Source: JADJWR01 sp964509545 (GTDB taxonomy: Bacteria > Pseudomonadota > Gammaproteobacteria > Burkholderiales > Burkholderiaceae_F). Taken from it: a stretch of DNA of 64,000 nt. Under the pieces are notes generated by a model. It saw only the letters and a program-made list of their open reading frames with translations, searched no databases and was not told where the DNA came from. The stretch covers positions 62,001 through 126,000 of the forward strand of contig CAZDXQ010000004.1 of the NCBI GenBank assembly GCA_964509545.1. Direction: 5' to 3'. The stretch's first letter is position 1. The number at the start of each line of letters is the position of its first letter. The translations under genes and the position numbers were made by a program. Positions 24,601-33,834 of the stretch are shown here, in pieces.

Positions 24601-26583
24601 TCACTTGCCGAGCAGGAACTTCTCCAGGAACAGCACCCGGGCGTAGAAGAGATAGTCGGCGTTTTCCTTCTTGGCGAAGCCGTGCCCTTCGTTCTCGGCG
24701 ATCAGCGTCCACACGGGAACGCCGCCGGCGGCCACGGTCGCTGCGATCTGCTCCGCCTCCTGCACCGGCACGCGCGGGTCATTGCGGCCATGAACCACGA
24801 ACAGCGGCACCTTGATCCTGCCGGCGTTGGTCAGCGGCGAGATGTTTGTCAGAAACTTTCGCATTTCCGGATCGCGCTCGTCGCCGTACTCGGCGCGCCG
24901 CAGGTCGCGCCGGTAGCTCTCGGTGCGCTCGAGGAAGGTCACGAAGTTGGAGATGCCCACGGCCGGGATCGCGCCACGGATGCGGTCGGAGTAGTGCACG
25001 GCCGCCGCGCTGGCCATGTAGCCGCCGTAGCTGCCGCCCTGCACGACGACGCGCGAGGCGTCCAGATCGGGCTGCTGCGCGATCCAGTCGAGCAGCGCGC
25101 CGATGTCCTTGACCGAGTCCTCGCGCAGCCGGCCATTGTCCAGCGTGTGAAAGGTCTTGCCGAAGCCGGTGGAGCCGCGGACGTTGGGTTCGATCAGCGC
25201 GATGCCCAGTTCGTTGACCAGATAGTTGTAGCGGCCGTTGAAGCCGATGCGCGCCTGCGCCTCCGGCCCGCCGTGGATCTCGATCAGCACCGGGCGGCGG
25301 CCCGCGAATCCTTTCGGCGGCCGCTGGATCAGCCCCGAGATCGTGCGGCCGTCGAAGCTTCGCCACGCGATCACGTCGATCGGCTGGAAGGTCGACGTGT
25401 CGACCCCGGCCGTGTCCGCCGCCGCCCAGACCGCCGTCTCGCGGTTGCGCAGGTCGACGACGCGAACTTCCGATGGCGCGGTCGCGGACGAGGCGGAGTA
25501 CGCCAGCGACTGGCCGTCGGGCGCGAGCCTTGCGGCAGACACGCTGATTCCCGGCGGCTGCGGCACCGGCAGCGGCGCAAGCGTGTTCGCGTCGAACAGA
25601 CGCAGCACGCCGCGGCCGTTCTCGTTGGTGACGGCGGCCAGCCTGGAGCGGTCGCGACCGAGGTCGCTGGCGGCGACATCCCACGGCACATCGGCCGTCA
25701 TGCCTTCGAAGCGGTGCGTGGCGAGGTCGTAGCGGTACAACTGGCGGAACTCGCCGAAGCGGTCGGTGACAACGAAGAGGCGGCGGCCGTCGGCGGCAAA
25801 GCCCGCCGCGGCGTAGAACGCTGCCGGCTCGCCCGCGCGCGGCAGCAGGCGTCGGCGCGTGCCGTCGGACAGATCGAGCGTCCACAACTCGGCGTCGGCG
25901 GCCGAGCGATAGCGCAGCAGCAGCGCCGTGCGATCGTCGGGCGCGATGTCCAGCGGGTACCAGCCCGCGCCCGGCAGGGCGGCGACCGCACGCGCCGCGC
26001 CTGTGCGGATGTCGATCAACGAGAGATCCACCGTCACGCCGGCGGTTTGCTCGACGTTGCCGCGGGCGTTGCGGTCGATCCGCGAGCACGGCACGAGCAT
26101 CGCCGTGCCAGCGGGGTTAAACGGCCCGATGTCGCAGCGCAGAGCGGCCGCCGTCAGCGGCGTTTCGGCGCCGGTCGGAAGATCGAGCCGGTACAGCCGC
26201 GTCGCCTCGCTGCCGCCGACATCGCGCTCGAAGACGACGACGTTCGGATCGCTGGGCAAGTACGCGCCAGCGCGGGTCGGCTCGTCGTCTCGCGTGATCG
26301 ACCGCAGCGGCCGGCCGGCGCCGGAGGCCAGATGAAGCTGTATCCGCGTAGCTCGCAGGAAGGTGACGAGCAGGTGTTTGCCGTCGGGCGACCAGTCGAG
26401 CAACCCGGCGCCCTTGAACTCCGTATACGGCCCGATCCGCTGCGGCAGCGCGGCCGGCACCGGCGGCACGCCGGTCATCGTCAGCGCCGCCGGCGGCGCG
26501 ACGAAAGCGGCGCGCTCCGGCGCCGGATTGGCGCAGGCGACGAGCGCCAGCGCGGCCAGCGCCGCAATCAACGGTCTGAGCAC
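24601..26583 (-). CDS. S9-family prolyl oligopeptidase-like lipoprotein
   Basis: The 660-residue product has a short leader ending in LALVAC (lipobox), a beta-propeller of WD/YVTN-like blades (for example LLDWSPDGKHLLVTF and RLAPDGQSLAYS), and a C-terminal alpha/beta hydrolase domain. The catalytic triad is visible: Ser in GGSYGGYMA, Asp in VVHGRNDPRVP, and His in EGHGFAKKEN. It is a periplasmic or outer-membrane-anchored oligopeptidase or acyl-peptide hydrolase. GTG at 26583 gives the cleanest leader; a longer frame reaches 26661 but that part is repeat-derived. It interrupts an otherwise ubiquinone-related block. Confidence 0.85.
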   Translation of the reverse strand: MLRPLIAALAALALVACANPAPERAAFVAPPAALTMTGVPPVPAALPQRIGPYTEFKGAGLLDWSPDGKHLLVTFLRATRIQLHLASGAGRPLRSITRDDEPTRAGAYLPSDPNVVVFERDVGGSEATRLYRLDLPTGAETPLTAAALRCDIGPFNPAGTAMLVPCSRIDRNARGNVEQTAGVTVDLSLIDIRTGAARAVAALPGAGWYPLDIAPDDRTALLLRYRSAADAELWTLDLSDGTRRRLLPRAGEPAAFYAAAGFAADGRRLFVVTDRFGEFRQLYRYDLATHRFEGMTADVPWDVAASDLGRDRSRLAAVTNENGRGVLRLFDANTLAPLPVPQPPGISVSAARLAPDGQSLAYSASSATAPSEVRVVDLRNRETAVWAAADTAGVDTSTFQPIDVIAWRSFDGRTISGLIQRPPKGFAGRRPVLIEIHGGPEAQARIGFNGRYNYLVNELGIALIEPNVRGSTGFGKTFHTLDNGRLREDSVKDIGALLDWIAQQPDLDASRVVVQGGSYGGYMASAAAVHYSDRIRGAIPAVGISNFVTFLERTESYRRDLRRAEYGDERDPEMRKFLTNISPLTNAGRIKVPLFVVHGRNDPRVPVQEAEQIAATVAAGGVPVWTLIAENEGHGFAKKENADYLFYARVLFLEKFLLGK

Positions 26584-26660
26584 GCGGGTCCCCGGATGTC
26601 GGTCGCGGAAACGTAGCAAACAGGGCGCCCCAACGCCAGCGAAGCCGGGACGAAATGACA

Positions 26661-26692
26661 CGAGGCCGATGCGCAGTTGCGCATCGGCCTCG
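26661..26692 (-). terminator. Perfect 15-bp hairpin downstream of the Tim44-like gene
   Basis: CGAGGCCGATGCGCA and TGCGCATCGGCCTCG pair perfectly around a 2-nt loop, 22 bp after the stop at 26714. On the minus strand TGTCATTTCGTCC follows, a poor U tract. It may terminate or protect the 3' end of the ubiE transcript. Confidence 0.55.
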
Positions 26693-26713
26693 CGAGTTGT
26701 CAGCGATACAAAT

Positions 26714-27673
26714 TCAGTTCAACTGCTGGATGCCCGCCAGAAGCCAGCCGGTCTTGCCGTCGGCCGGCTTGGTCAGGTTCCACACTTCGTCGAACGGCTC
26801 GAGCTCGCCATCGACGCGCAGCGTGCCGGTGAAGCGCACGCTGGCCATGTGCTCGCGCGCGTCGTGCTCCATCCCGAGCAGCCGCGCGTCGAGCGAGACG
26901 ACCTCGGTGCGGTCGACGGCGCCGCGCGCGCGGATCTCATGCGTCAGCGCAGTGAACATCTCCTGCGTGGTGAACTCCGCGAGCTCGTCGAGGTTGTTCG
27001 CCGACCACGCCTGCTGCAGGCGGCCGAAGTAGCCGCGTGCGTGCTTGAGGAAGGCTTCGACATCGAAGTCCGCCGGGATGCCCCACGGTTCGTCGAGGCT
27101 GCGGCCGCCGCGCATCAGTTCGTCCATCGCCGAGCCGGGCCGCACGCCGACGGTGGGCGCGGTGGCTGCGGTGCGCGCCATCGTGTTCGGCACCGGCTCG
27201 CGCGGTACCGGATTGAACGACGGGCCGCCGGCGCCATGCCACGTATTGGGCGCCTGCTGCGCCCCCTGGTAGGCCGGCTGCGACGGCCGCATGCGCCGCA
27301 TCAGCATGCTGAAAGCCACCATGGCCAGCAGCGCCAGCAACGCGACCATCATGATCATCGCCAGTTCTTCGCCGAAGCCCAGCCACGATGCCAGCGCCGC
27401 GATGCCAAGCCCGGCGGCCAGGCCCATCAGCGCGCCGCGCCACGGGCTCGCGGCGCGCGCCGCCGCGCCGGCTGCGGGGGCGGCGGCCGCCGGTGAAGGC
27501 TGCGCCGTGGGGGCCGCCTGCTGCGGCGTCTGCGGCTGCGCCTGCCGCTGCTGGATCGTCTGCGAGGGTTTGCCGAAGGTCTTGCCGCCGCCGAGGCGGC
27601 GCTGCGCTTCGGCGTCGAAGGAGAAACTCGCCGCAAAGAAGCCGATCGCGAGACCGGCAAGCCACTTGTTCAT
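26714..27673 (-). CDS. Tim44-like domain membrane protein
   Basis: The 319-residue product has a signal or anchor helix (MNKWLAGLAIGFFAASFSFDAEA) and a Gln/Pro/Ala-rich linker. Two membrane helices follow (ALMGLAAGLGIAALASWLGF and ELAMIMMVALLALLAMVAF), and a C-terminal Tim44-like domain (FDVEAFLKHARGYFGRLQQAWSANNLDELAEFTT ... GWLLAGIQQLN). In betaproteobacteria this gene habitually follows ubiE, and its exact role is not established. ATG at 27673 has GGAG six bases upstream. The gap to ubiE is 20 bp, so the two are one transcript. Confidence 0.85.
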   Translation of the reverse strand: MNKWLAGLAIGFFAASFSFDAEAQRRLGGGKTFGKPSQTIQQRQAQPQTPQQAAPTAQPSPAAAAPAAGAAARAASPWRGALMGLAAGLGIAALASWLGFGEELAMIMMVALLALLAMVAFSMLMRRMRPSQPAYQGAQQAPNTWHGAGGPSFNPVPREPVPNTMARTAATAPTVGVRPGSAMDELMRGGRSLDEPWGIPADFDVEAFLKHARGYFGRLQQAWSANNLDELAEFTTQEMFTALTHEIRARGAVDRTEVVSLDARLLGMEHDAREHMASVRFTGTLRVDGELEPFDEVWNLTKPADGKTGWLLAGIQQLN

Positions 27674-27693
27674 CAACATCTCCGCAATGGGTG

Positions 27694-28437
27694 CTAGGAC
27701 TTGCGTCCGACGTGCAGCGCGCACACGCCCGCCGTCAGGTTGAACCATTGGACCTGCTCGAGCCCTGCCTGTTCCATCATGCGGGCGAGTTCGTCCTGCG
27801 GCGGGTGCATGCGGATGGACTCGGCCAGATAGCGGTAACTGTCGCGGTCGCCCGCGACCTTGGCGCCGAGCCACGGCAGCACGGAAAACGAGAAAGCATC
27901 GTATAGGGGCGCGAGCGGCGCCCACACTCGGGAAAACTCCAAGACCAGCACCTTGCCGCCGGGCCTGACGACGCGGCGCATCTCGGCCAGCGCCACATCC
28001 TTGTGCGTCATGTTGCGCAGGCCGAAGGCCACCGAGACCACGTCGAAGCTGTCGTCGGCGAACGGCAGCCGCTCGGCGTCGCACTGCACCAGCGGCAGCA
28101 TGCGGCCCTTGTCGAGCAGCTTGTTCCGGCCGGCGCGCAGCATCGACATGTTGATGTCGCTGAGCACGACCAGGCCGGTGTCGCCGGCGCGCTCGGCAAA
28201 GGCGCGCGCCAGGTCGCCGGTGCCGCCGGCGATGTCGAGCACCTTCATTCCGGGTCGCACGTCGGCGTGGCGCACGGTGAATGCCTTCCACAGCCGATGC
28301 AGCCCGCCCGACATCAGGTCGTTCATCAGGTCGTACCGGGTGGCGACCGAATCGAACACGCCCGCCACGTGCGCGGCTTTTTCGCCTTCGCCGACCTCGC
28401 GGTAGCCGAAGTGCGTCTTCCGGTCTTCCTCGTTCAT
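27694..28437 (-). CDS. ubiE: Ubiquinone/menaquinone methyltransferase UbiE
   Basis: The 247-residue product has the UbiE signatures YDLMNDLMSGGLHRLWK (about 35-51), VLDIAGGTGDLA for SAM binding, and the C-terminal WFNLTAGVCALHVG. It C-methylates the demethylated quinone ring. AAGGGA lies six bases before the ATG. DUF971 upstream and the Tim44-like gene downstream reproduce the usual betaproteobacterial order. Confidence 0.97.
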   Translation of the reverse strand: MNEEDRKTHFGYREVGEGEKAAHVAGVFDSVATRYDLMNDLMSGGLHRLWKAFTVRHADVRPGMKVLDIAGGTGDLARAFAERAGDTGLVVLSDINMSMLRAGRNKLLDKGRMLPLVQCDAERLPFADDSFDVVSVAFGLRNMTHKDVALAEMRRVVRPGGKVLVLEFSRVWAPLAPLYDAFSFSVLPWLGAKVAGDRDSYRYLAESIRMHPPQDELARMMEQAGLEQVQWFNLTAGVCALHVGRKS

Positions 28438-28538
28438 GTTGTTCCCTTGGCCCTGCGCGCTTCCCGCGGCTGCGCTCGCAGGCGCGGCCGGGCGATGCTC
28501 ATGCGCAGATTGCAGTGGTGAACAGCAGCCGGCGCGGC

Positions 28539-28964
28539 TCAATGTTTGCCGCGGGCCGGCATCTCGGGCGCCATGATCGCCGCGTTGCGCGGGTCCGCCG
28601 GATCGCGGCTTCCGCCGACCTCCTCCAGCCGCGCCAGGTACTCGGCCCACAGTTCGTCCTGGTGCAGTCCGAGTTCATACAGGTACTGCCACGAAAAGAT
28701 GCCGCTGGAATGGCCGTCGGAAAACAGCGGCTGCACTGCATAGTGGCCGACCGGCTCCAGTTGCGTGATCGTGACGTCGCGCTTGCCCAGTTGCAGCGTT
28801 TCCTGCCCCGGCCCGTGGCCGCGCACTTCGGCCGAGGGCGAGTACACGCGCAGGAACTCGAACGGCAGCTTGAAGACGCGGCCGTCGTCGAAGGCGATTT
28901 CGAGCACGCGCGACGCGGAGTGCAGCGTGATCTCGGTGGGGGTGGGGGCTTGTTCGGACGACAT
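28539..28964 (-). CDS. DUF971-domain protein
   Basis: The 141-residue product carries the DUF971 fold (ITLHSASRVLEIAFDDGRVFKLPFEFLRVYSPSAE ... GHYAVQPLFSDGHSSGIFSWQYLYELG), also found at the N-terminus of gamma-butyrobetaine hydroxylases and fused to iron-sulfur carriers. It may bind zinc or assist iron-sulfur proteins; the function is not settled. The ATG at 28964 starts a short polar leader. It lies 101 bp upstream of ubiE. Confidence 0.85.
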   Translation of the reverse strand: MSSEQAPTPTEITLHSASRVLEIAFDDGRVFKLPFEFLRVYSPSAEVRGHGPGQETLQLGKRDVTITQLEPVGHYAVQPLFSDGHSSGIFSWQYLYELGLHQDELWAEYLARLEEVGGSRDPADPRNAAIMAPEMPARGKH

Positions 28965-29027
28965 GCCCGCAAGCATAGCGGGTGGCGGCGGCGCGGGAGG
29001 CACGCCGCCGCCCGACCTCCGCACGGC

Positions 29028-29537
29028 CTAGCGCTGCCAGCAGGTGGCGAGGTTTCCTGCGGTCGAGCTTCGCGAGCCGGTCTGAGTGAGGCTCAGCGCG
29101 CCGCAGGTGGGATCGGTGAAGGTCGATTCGGCGCCGGCGGGACAACTCGCTGAACCGCAAGGCGTTGCGGTCAGCGTGAAGGCTTGGCCGCTGTTGGTCA
29201 CCGACCACGCCACGATGTAGCTCTGCCGCCCCTCCGAGGGCGCGCGCAGCAGCGTGGACGGCTGGACGGTGGCTGAACCGGACTGCACCAGGCACGACGG
29301 TGTGTCGGCGAAGTTGTAGCAGCCGGCCGCCGTGTAGTTGCGCTCGAGGTACTGCGCCGCCTCCATCAGCACCTGCCGCGCTGCCGCCCGCTTGCTGCGC
29401 ACGATGTAGTCCTGGTAGCTCGGGATGGCGATCATCGCGATGATCCCGATCACGGCGACGACGATCATCACTTCGATCAGCGTGAAGCCGGGTGCCGCGC
29501 GGTGCCGCTTACGCAGCAGCCCCGAGACGCCGTTCAC
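29028..29537 (-). CDS. pilE: Type IV pilin-like protein PilE
   Basis: The 169-residue product has a basic leader of 17 residues cleaved at G/FTLIEVMIVVAVIGI (Glu5 present), the standard prepilin peptidase site. It continues with the N-terminal helix IPSYQDYIVRSKRAAARQVLMEAAQYLERNYT typical of PilE minor pilins, and has several Cys in the C-terminal half for disulfides. The start is a GTG that overlaps the TGA of pilY1 (GTGA). It is the last gene of the minor pilin operon. Confidence 0.92.
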   Translation of the reverse strand: MNGVSGLLRKRHRAAPGFTLIEVMIVVAVIGIIAMIAIPSYQDYIVRSKRAAARQVLMEAAQYLERNYTAAGCYNFADTPSCLVQSGSATVQPSTLLRAPSEGRQSYIVAWSVTNSGQAFTLTATPCGSASCPAGAESTFTDPTCGALSLTQTGSRSSTAGNLATCWQR

Positions 29538-32500
29538 TTGATGATCTCCCGCCAGGAGGTCCGTCCGCGCGTGCCGGCTTGCTGCGTGGGCCGGATTTCC
29601 TCGAACTGGATCGTGCTGCCGGTGCTGCTCGACGCGGTCGTGCCGCCTGCGTACAGGTACGCCCGCGATCCGGTGCCGATATAGACAAGATTACGCACAA
29701 TGCCGACGGTCGAGGAGATCACATCGAGGGCAGGATAGGCGACGAAGATCCGCTGGGTCAGTCCGGTTCCATTGTATGGATCCACGGCAAGGATCGATGA
29801 GGTTCCGCCGCCGGAGCACCGGTCTTCGTTGGGCACGAGCGTAGAAAAAATCAGCCGCCCGGCCTGGATCAGCGGCAGCCCAACCATTCGCTCGCCGGAG
29901 CGCGGCAAATCCTGATACCAGCCGTCCTTCGCGCCGCTTCCGGAGTACGCCACGGCGCTGCCAGTGACGGTACCTGTCCCTGTGCTCGTGTTCAGATTGA
30001 TCGTCTGCGCGACCAGATCGGAGCGCGAAATCTTGGCTGTGGTCGCGTTGCCACCGGAACTGAAGCGATCGACCATGCCGTACATCGACTGCACCGTTGT
30101 ATCGACGCGGTCATCGACGGCGAACCAGCGCCCAGTGCCGAACCACAGCATCGCCGGCGCCGGATTGTTCGCACTGGCGCTCACGCCACTCGGCGCCGCG
30201 CCGATCTCGATCGTTCCGGTAATGGGCTGCACCTGGCTGCTGGCATTGCGCGCCGTGAACATCAACTGGACCGCGTAACCGGTGGCTGGATCGTTGCCGA
30301 AATTCGCGCTGCGCAGATCGAAACGCCAGAGGTTGCCCTGCAGGTCTCCTGCATAGACGAAGTCGGTCGTGCGGTAGCCGACAGCACCCGCCTGATGGAT
30401 GTCATACAGCGATGGTCGTCCAAGACCGCTCGGCGCGGCGGCGCACGAGTCAGTCAACGAGCGTCCGCCGGTGGGGATCCTGCGGACCTGACCGTCGTGC
30501 AGCCGAACGACATAGAGCACCGGGCACTCGTTGGTGCTGCGATACCCGTTGCCGAAAAACGCGTAGAAGTACCCGTCGGACAGGCGTCCGATCACGGCCT
30601 GGCCAATCGTGTAGCCGAGGTTCGGATCGGTCTGCCCATCGAGGTCCCATAGGACGCTGCTGGCGCTCATTGAAGCCGGCGTCGTGATGTCGAGCGCGAA
30701 CACGCCTTTGCCGCCAGCGCCGGTCGTGCTGACGACCGCGGTGCGCCAGGCCGAGCTTCCCGGATGCCAGTAGTCGCCGACCCACGGCGACCCATCGACG
30801 TAGAAGCGGTGCGTGTAGGCCGGATCCGCCAGCCGGACCAGGTTCGAGCGTGAATCCTCGGCGGAAATCGGATCAAGCAGCAGCGAGCGCGGCACGAAAG
30901 CGAATCGCTCCACCCCCGTATCGGCGTCGAACCCGTGCAGCATGCCGTCGTTGGCACCAACGACAACCAGCTTGGGTCGGCTGGCCTTGGCCTGAAGGTA
31001 GGCGGGATAAGCCAGCCCCGCGATCGAGGATGCCGAAGTAAGGTTGCTCAGGTCGACCAGCGCGTCGTAGCCGAAGTCTTCCTTGCCGGCGAAGGCGATT
31101 TCCGAATTGACGATGTCGCCGAGGCGGACGCTGCGCCGCCGGAATCCCGTCGGATTGTCGTCGTTCAGTTCGTTGAGCTGGTCGCCGCGCAGGTAGTTGA
31201 GCGTCGCCTCATCGCCGATTCGGGCCTGAAGTCCGGCCGTACCGAGTGCCGCCCAGGTGAAATCGATGCCCGTCGTATTCCCGCTCGAAGTCAGGATGTT
31301 GCGCGCCGATGCCGCCGGGATATTGCTCCCCTCCGTCGCACTCCAGCGCTGTTCGCCCAGTGACCCGTCTGCGGTGTTGACCCGTATGGCCCTGAGCCGC
31401 CCGGTCCAGTCGGTCGTGCTGCCGCAGACCGCCTCGTTGATGCAGCCCGTGCTGAAGCTCGCCTGATACAGCGTCGACTCCGTCGTCAGTTGCGTCGAAT
31501 TGGCCGCCAGTGATGCGCCCACATCTGCCTGGTCGAGCGTGCGCGACAGCGCGGCAGTCATCGCGTTGACGATCTGGCTCGGTGTCTCGGCGCTGAAGAA
31601 CTCGCCGCGGCTGTTCAGCGCCGCATGCCATAGGTCATACACGCGACCACCTGTTCCGGAAGTTGTCGCCGGCCAGCCGGCCGTGCCGCTGAGCAAGTTG
31701 GCATACCCCTGCCCGGCGAAGGCATTACCGGTCCACGGGATGTTCGGATCGTTGAGCGAAGCGCCCACACCGACGCCAACGGTGAAGTTCACCATGTGCT
31801 GCCAGCGCGCCGGATCGTTCTTCGGGTTCCAGTACTGCGCCGTGGCATCGCCGCCGCTGCGGTCGCGGAAATACGGCAGCAGCACGTTCGGCATGTCCGT
31901 ACCAGCGCGCAGGTCCGTGGCCCAGTAGTGATATGCGACGTCGGCAAGGCTGTTGCTGTTGCTGTCCGGGTAAGGGCGTTCGCTGCCGGTGTATTGAACG
32001 CTGTCCGGCAGCCCGCGCGCGGAACCGTCGGCGTTGCCGCAGCCGCCGGGACAGTACGTGCCGCCATCGGAATCGTCGTAATTGCCGCCGGCGATGAGCA
32101 GGTGGAAATTCGGCCGGCAGGCGTATTCGATATTGGTCGACGAAGCCGAGAGCTGCGGAAACTGCAGGTAGGGGTTGTTGCTGGTCGCCGAACTCGAGTA
32201 ATACGCCCCGGCTCGCTGCACGGCCGTGCGCAGCGGCGCCGCCGGCGAGGTGTTCGCTGCGGCGGGCTTCACGGCGCGCAGCCATCCCTGCACATCGGCC
32301 TGCCGCGGCTGCGAGAACTCGTCGATCAGATTGGAGCGGTTGGGCCCGCTTCCGGACGCACTGTTGGTTGGACAAGTCGAATTCGCGGCGAAGCTGTTGC
32401 AGGAGTTCAGCGCCTGCCAGGCCACCCGCGTGCCGATCAACCGCCGGTCCGACATCACGCGCCAGGCGGCGCTGACCATCGCCAGATGGCGCGTCCGGTA

Positions 32501-33229
32501 GTACGAATACCAGTTGGCGAAGTTCTGCCTTTCGTCGCTTCCGTTCGGCCCCGACGTTGCAGTGACCCGCTGCAGCCGATAGCAGTTGTCGTCGTTGATG
32601 CTTGCCGTGCAGCCGGCGAGCGCGACGTCGTAGACGTAGTAGTAGGCCGTGCCGCCGGCCGTTGCCGACGTGGTTCCGACCTGGTTGCTGGCGGTGCCAA
32701 GATCGGCGGCGGCGTGGTTGGCGAAATTCTGCGCGTTACCCGCGGCGTCGAACGATAGGGTCGGTCGGAACGCCGTGCCGAGGTCAACACGCCAGTTATC
32801 GATGCTGCCGCCGCCAATGAAGTAGCCGTTGATTAGAGCCTGCGAGAAACTCGTCGGCGTCGAAAGCGCATTCGCCGGCACCACGTACTGAACGTTCGGG
32901 TTGTAGTAAAGGGGGTTGAAGGTGCTCGACTTGAAGCGCCGCGTATTGGCCGGCGAGATCGCGCCATTCGTGGCGACGCCGTTGGACGCCGCCAACGGGG
33001 AAAATGCATCGCCGAGCGGAAACGCATTGGCCATGCCCGGCGAATCGTCCAACGACAGGATGATGTTCGGCTCCAGTGCCGAAGGCACCACCAGCGGCAC
33101 GTTGGAGATCATGTACGGCTGCGCCGCGGCCATCGAAGCGGACAGCGCCAGCGCAGTTGCGGTCACCGCACTGCCCCCCGCCCGTCTGGCTGCAGAGGCG
33201 AGCCGCGCAGCACTGATTTTCGGGTTCAT
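29534..33229 (-). CDS. pilY1: Pilus tip protein PilY1
   Basis: The 1231-residue product has a Sec signal peptide and an N-terminal region beginning NIILSLDDSPGM, a weakened von Willebrand-type metal motif. A long middle domain includes YPDSNSNSLADVAYHYWATD, and the C-terminal beta-propeller carries VVGANDGMLHGFDADTG, the calcium-binding landmark of PilY1/PilC. PilY1 sits at the pilus tip, aids adhesion and surface sensing, and promotes extension. GGAG eight bases before the ATG supports the start at 33229. It is cotranscribed with pilX (35 bp gap) and pilE (4-nt overlap). Confidence 0.93.
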   Translation of the reverse strand: MNPKISAARLASAARRAGGSAVTATALALSASMAAAQPYMISNVPLVVPSALEPNIILSLDDSPGMANAFPLGDAFSPLAASNGVATNGAISPANTRRFKSSTFNPLYYNPNVQYVVPANALSTPTSFSQALINGYFIGGGSIDNWRVDLGTAFRPTLSFDAAGNAQNFANHAAADLGTASNQVGTTSATAGGTAYYYVYDVALAGCTASINDDNCYRLQRVTATSGPNGSDERQNFANWYSYYRTRHLAMVSAAWRVMSDRRLIGTRVAWQALNSCNSFAANSTCPTNSASGSGPNRSNLIDEFSQPRQADVQGWLRAVKPAAANTSPAAPLRTAVQRAGAYYSSSATSNNPYLQFPQLSASSTNIEYACRPNFHLLIAGGNYDDSDGGTYCPGGCGNADGSARGLPDSVQYTGSERPYPDSNSNSLADVAYHYWATDLRAGTDMPNVLLPYFRDRSGGDATAQYWNPKNDPARWQHMVNFTVGVGVGASLNDPNIPWTGNAFAGQGYANLLSGTAGWPATTSGTGGRVYDLWHAALNSRGEFFSAETPSQIVNAMTAALSRTLDQADVGASLAANSTQLTTESTLYQASFSTGCINEAVCGSTTDWTGRLRAIRVNTADGSLGEQRWSATEGSNIPAASARNILTSSGNTTGIDFTWAALGTAGLQARIGDEATLNYLRGDQLNELNDDNPTGFRRRSVRLGDIVNSEIAFAGKEDFGYDALVDLSNLTSASSIAGLAYPAYLQAKASRPKLVVVGANDGMLHGFDADTGVERFAFVPRSLLLDPISAEDSRSNLVRLADPAYTHRFYVDGSPWVGDYWHPGSSAWRTAVVSTTGAGGKGVFALDITTPASMSASSVLWDLDGQTDPNLGYTIGQAVIGRLSDGYFYAFFGNGYRSTNECPVLYVVRLHDGQVRRIPTGGRSLTDSCAAAPSGLGRPSLYDIHQAGAVGYRTTDFVYAGDLQGNLWRFDLRSANFGNDPATGYAVQLMFTARNASSQVQPITGTIEIGAAPSGVSASANNPAPAMLWFGTGRWFAVDDRVDTTVQSMYGMVDRFSSGGNATTAKISRSDLVAQTINLNTSTGTGTVTGSAVAYSGSGAKDGWYQDLPRSGERMVGLPLIQAGRLIFSTLVPNEDRCSGGGTSSILAVDPYNGTGLTQRIFVAYPALDVISSTVGIVRNLVYIGTGSRAYLYAGGTTASSSTGSTIQFEEIRPTQQAGTRGRTSWREIIK

Positions 33230-33264
33230 GTTCTTCTCCACTTCGCCTTGGGCGGCCGAACGCA

Positions 33265-33834
33265 TCAGTCGCGGATGAAGGTTGTCTGCAGCAGCACCGC
33301 CGTGTTCCGGTTCGCGCCAACACCGCGTCCCGTGACCTGATATGAAAACGCGGAAGACAGCGGCAGTTCCGCGCGCAGGCTCACGTTCGCCGCGCTCGTA
33401 CGCGCCAGCCGCTGCACGATGCAACGCGGCTGCTCGGCCACCCCTGCCACGCCGGTGAGTTGGTGCGTCGGGCTCGTGCTCCAGTTAAATGCGGGGTCTT
33501 CCCACTTCTCCTTCTGGCCGACCGCCGGTTCCGAATACATGCCGCTGAGGCCGCCGGCCGGCAGGCCGTCGCTGGCAAACAGCGGCGGCACCGGATTGCT
33601 CAACAGGCGCTCGCACTCGCGCAGCGCGGCCTCGGCGGCCTCGAACGCGCGAAGCCGGTCGCGCGTGTTGCCTGCCATCCGCTCTTCCTGCGTGGCGACC
33701 GAGTAGGCGGTGACCCCGATCAGGGTCAGCAGCGCCAGAAAGATCAGACCGACGATCAGCACAGCGCCGCGGACGTGCCGTGGACGTTCGGATGCAGGCT
33801 GAGCGAGAAGGCTCGATGAACTCTTGGGGTTCAT
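33265..33834 (-). CDS. pilX: Minor pilin PilX
   Basis: The 189-residue product has a long basic leader and the cleavage region RG/AVLIVGLIFLALLTLIGVTA. As in other PilX proteins, the usual Glu at +5 is absent. The helix continues TQEERMAGNTRDRLRAFEAAEAALRECE, the PilX_N signature. PilX is part of the minor pilin complex that primes pilus assembly together with PilV, PilW, PilE and PilY1. Its ATG overlaps the stop of pilW (ATGA). Confidence 0.9.
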   Translation of the reverse strand: MNPKSSSSLLAQPASERPRHVRGAVLIVGLIFLALLTLIGVTAYSVATQEERMAGNTRDRLRAFEAAEAALRECERLLSNPVPPLFASDGLPAGGLSGMYSEPAVGQKEKWEDPAFNWSTSPTHQLTGVAGVAEQPRCIVQRLARTSAANVSLRAELPLSSAFSYQVTGRGVGANRNTAVLLQTTFIRD

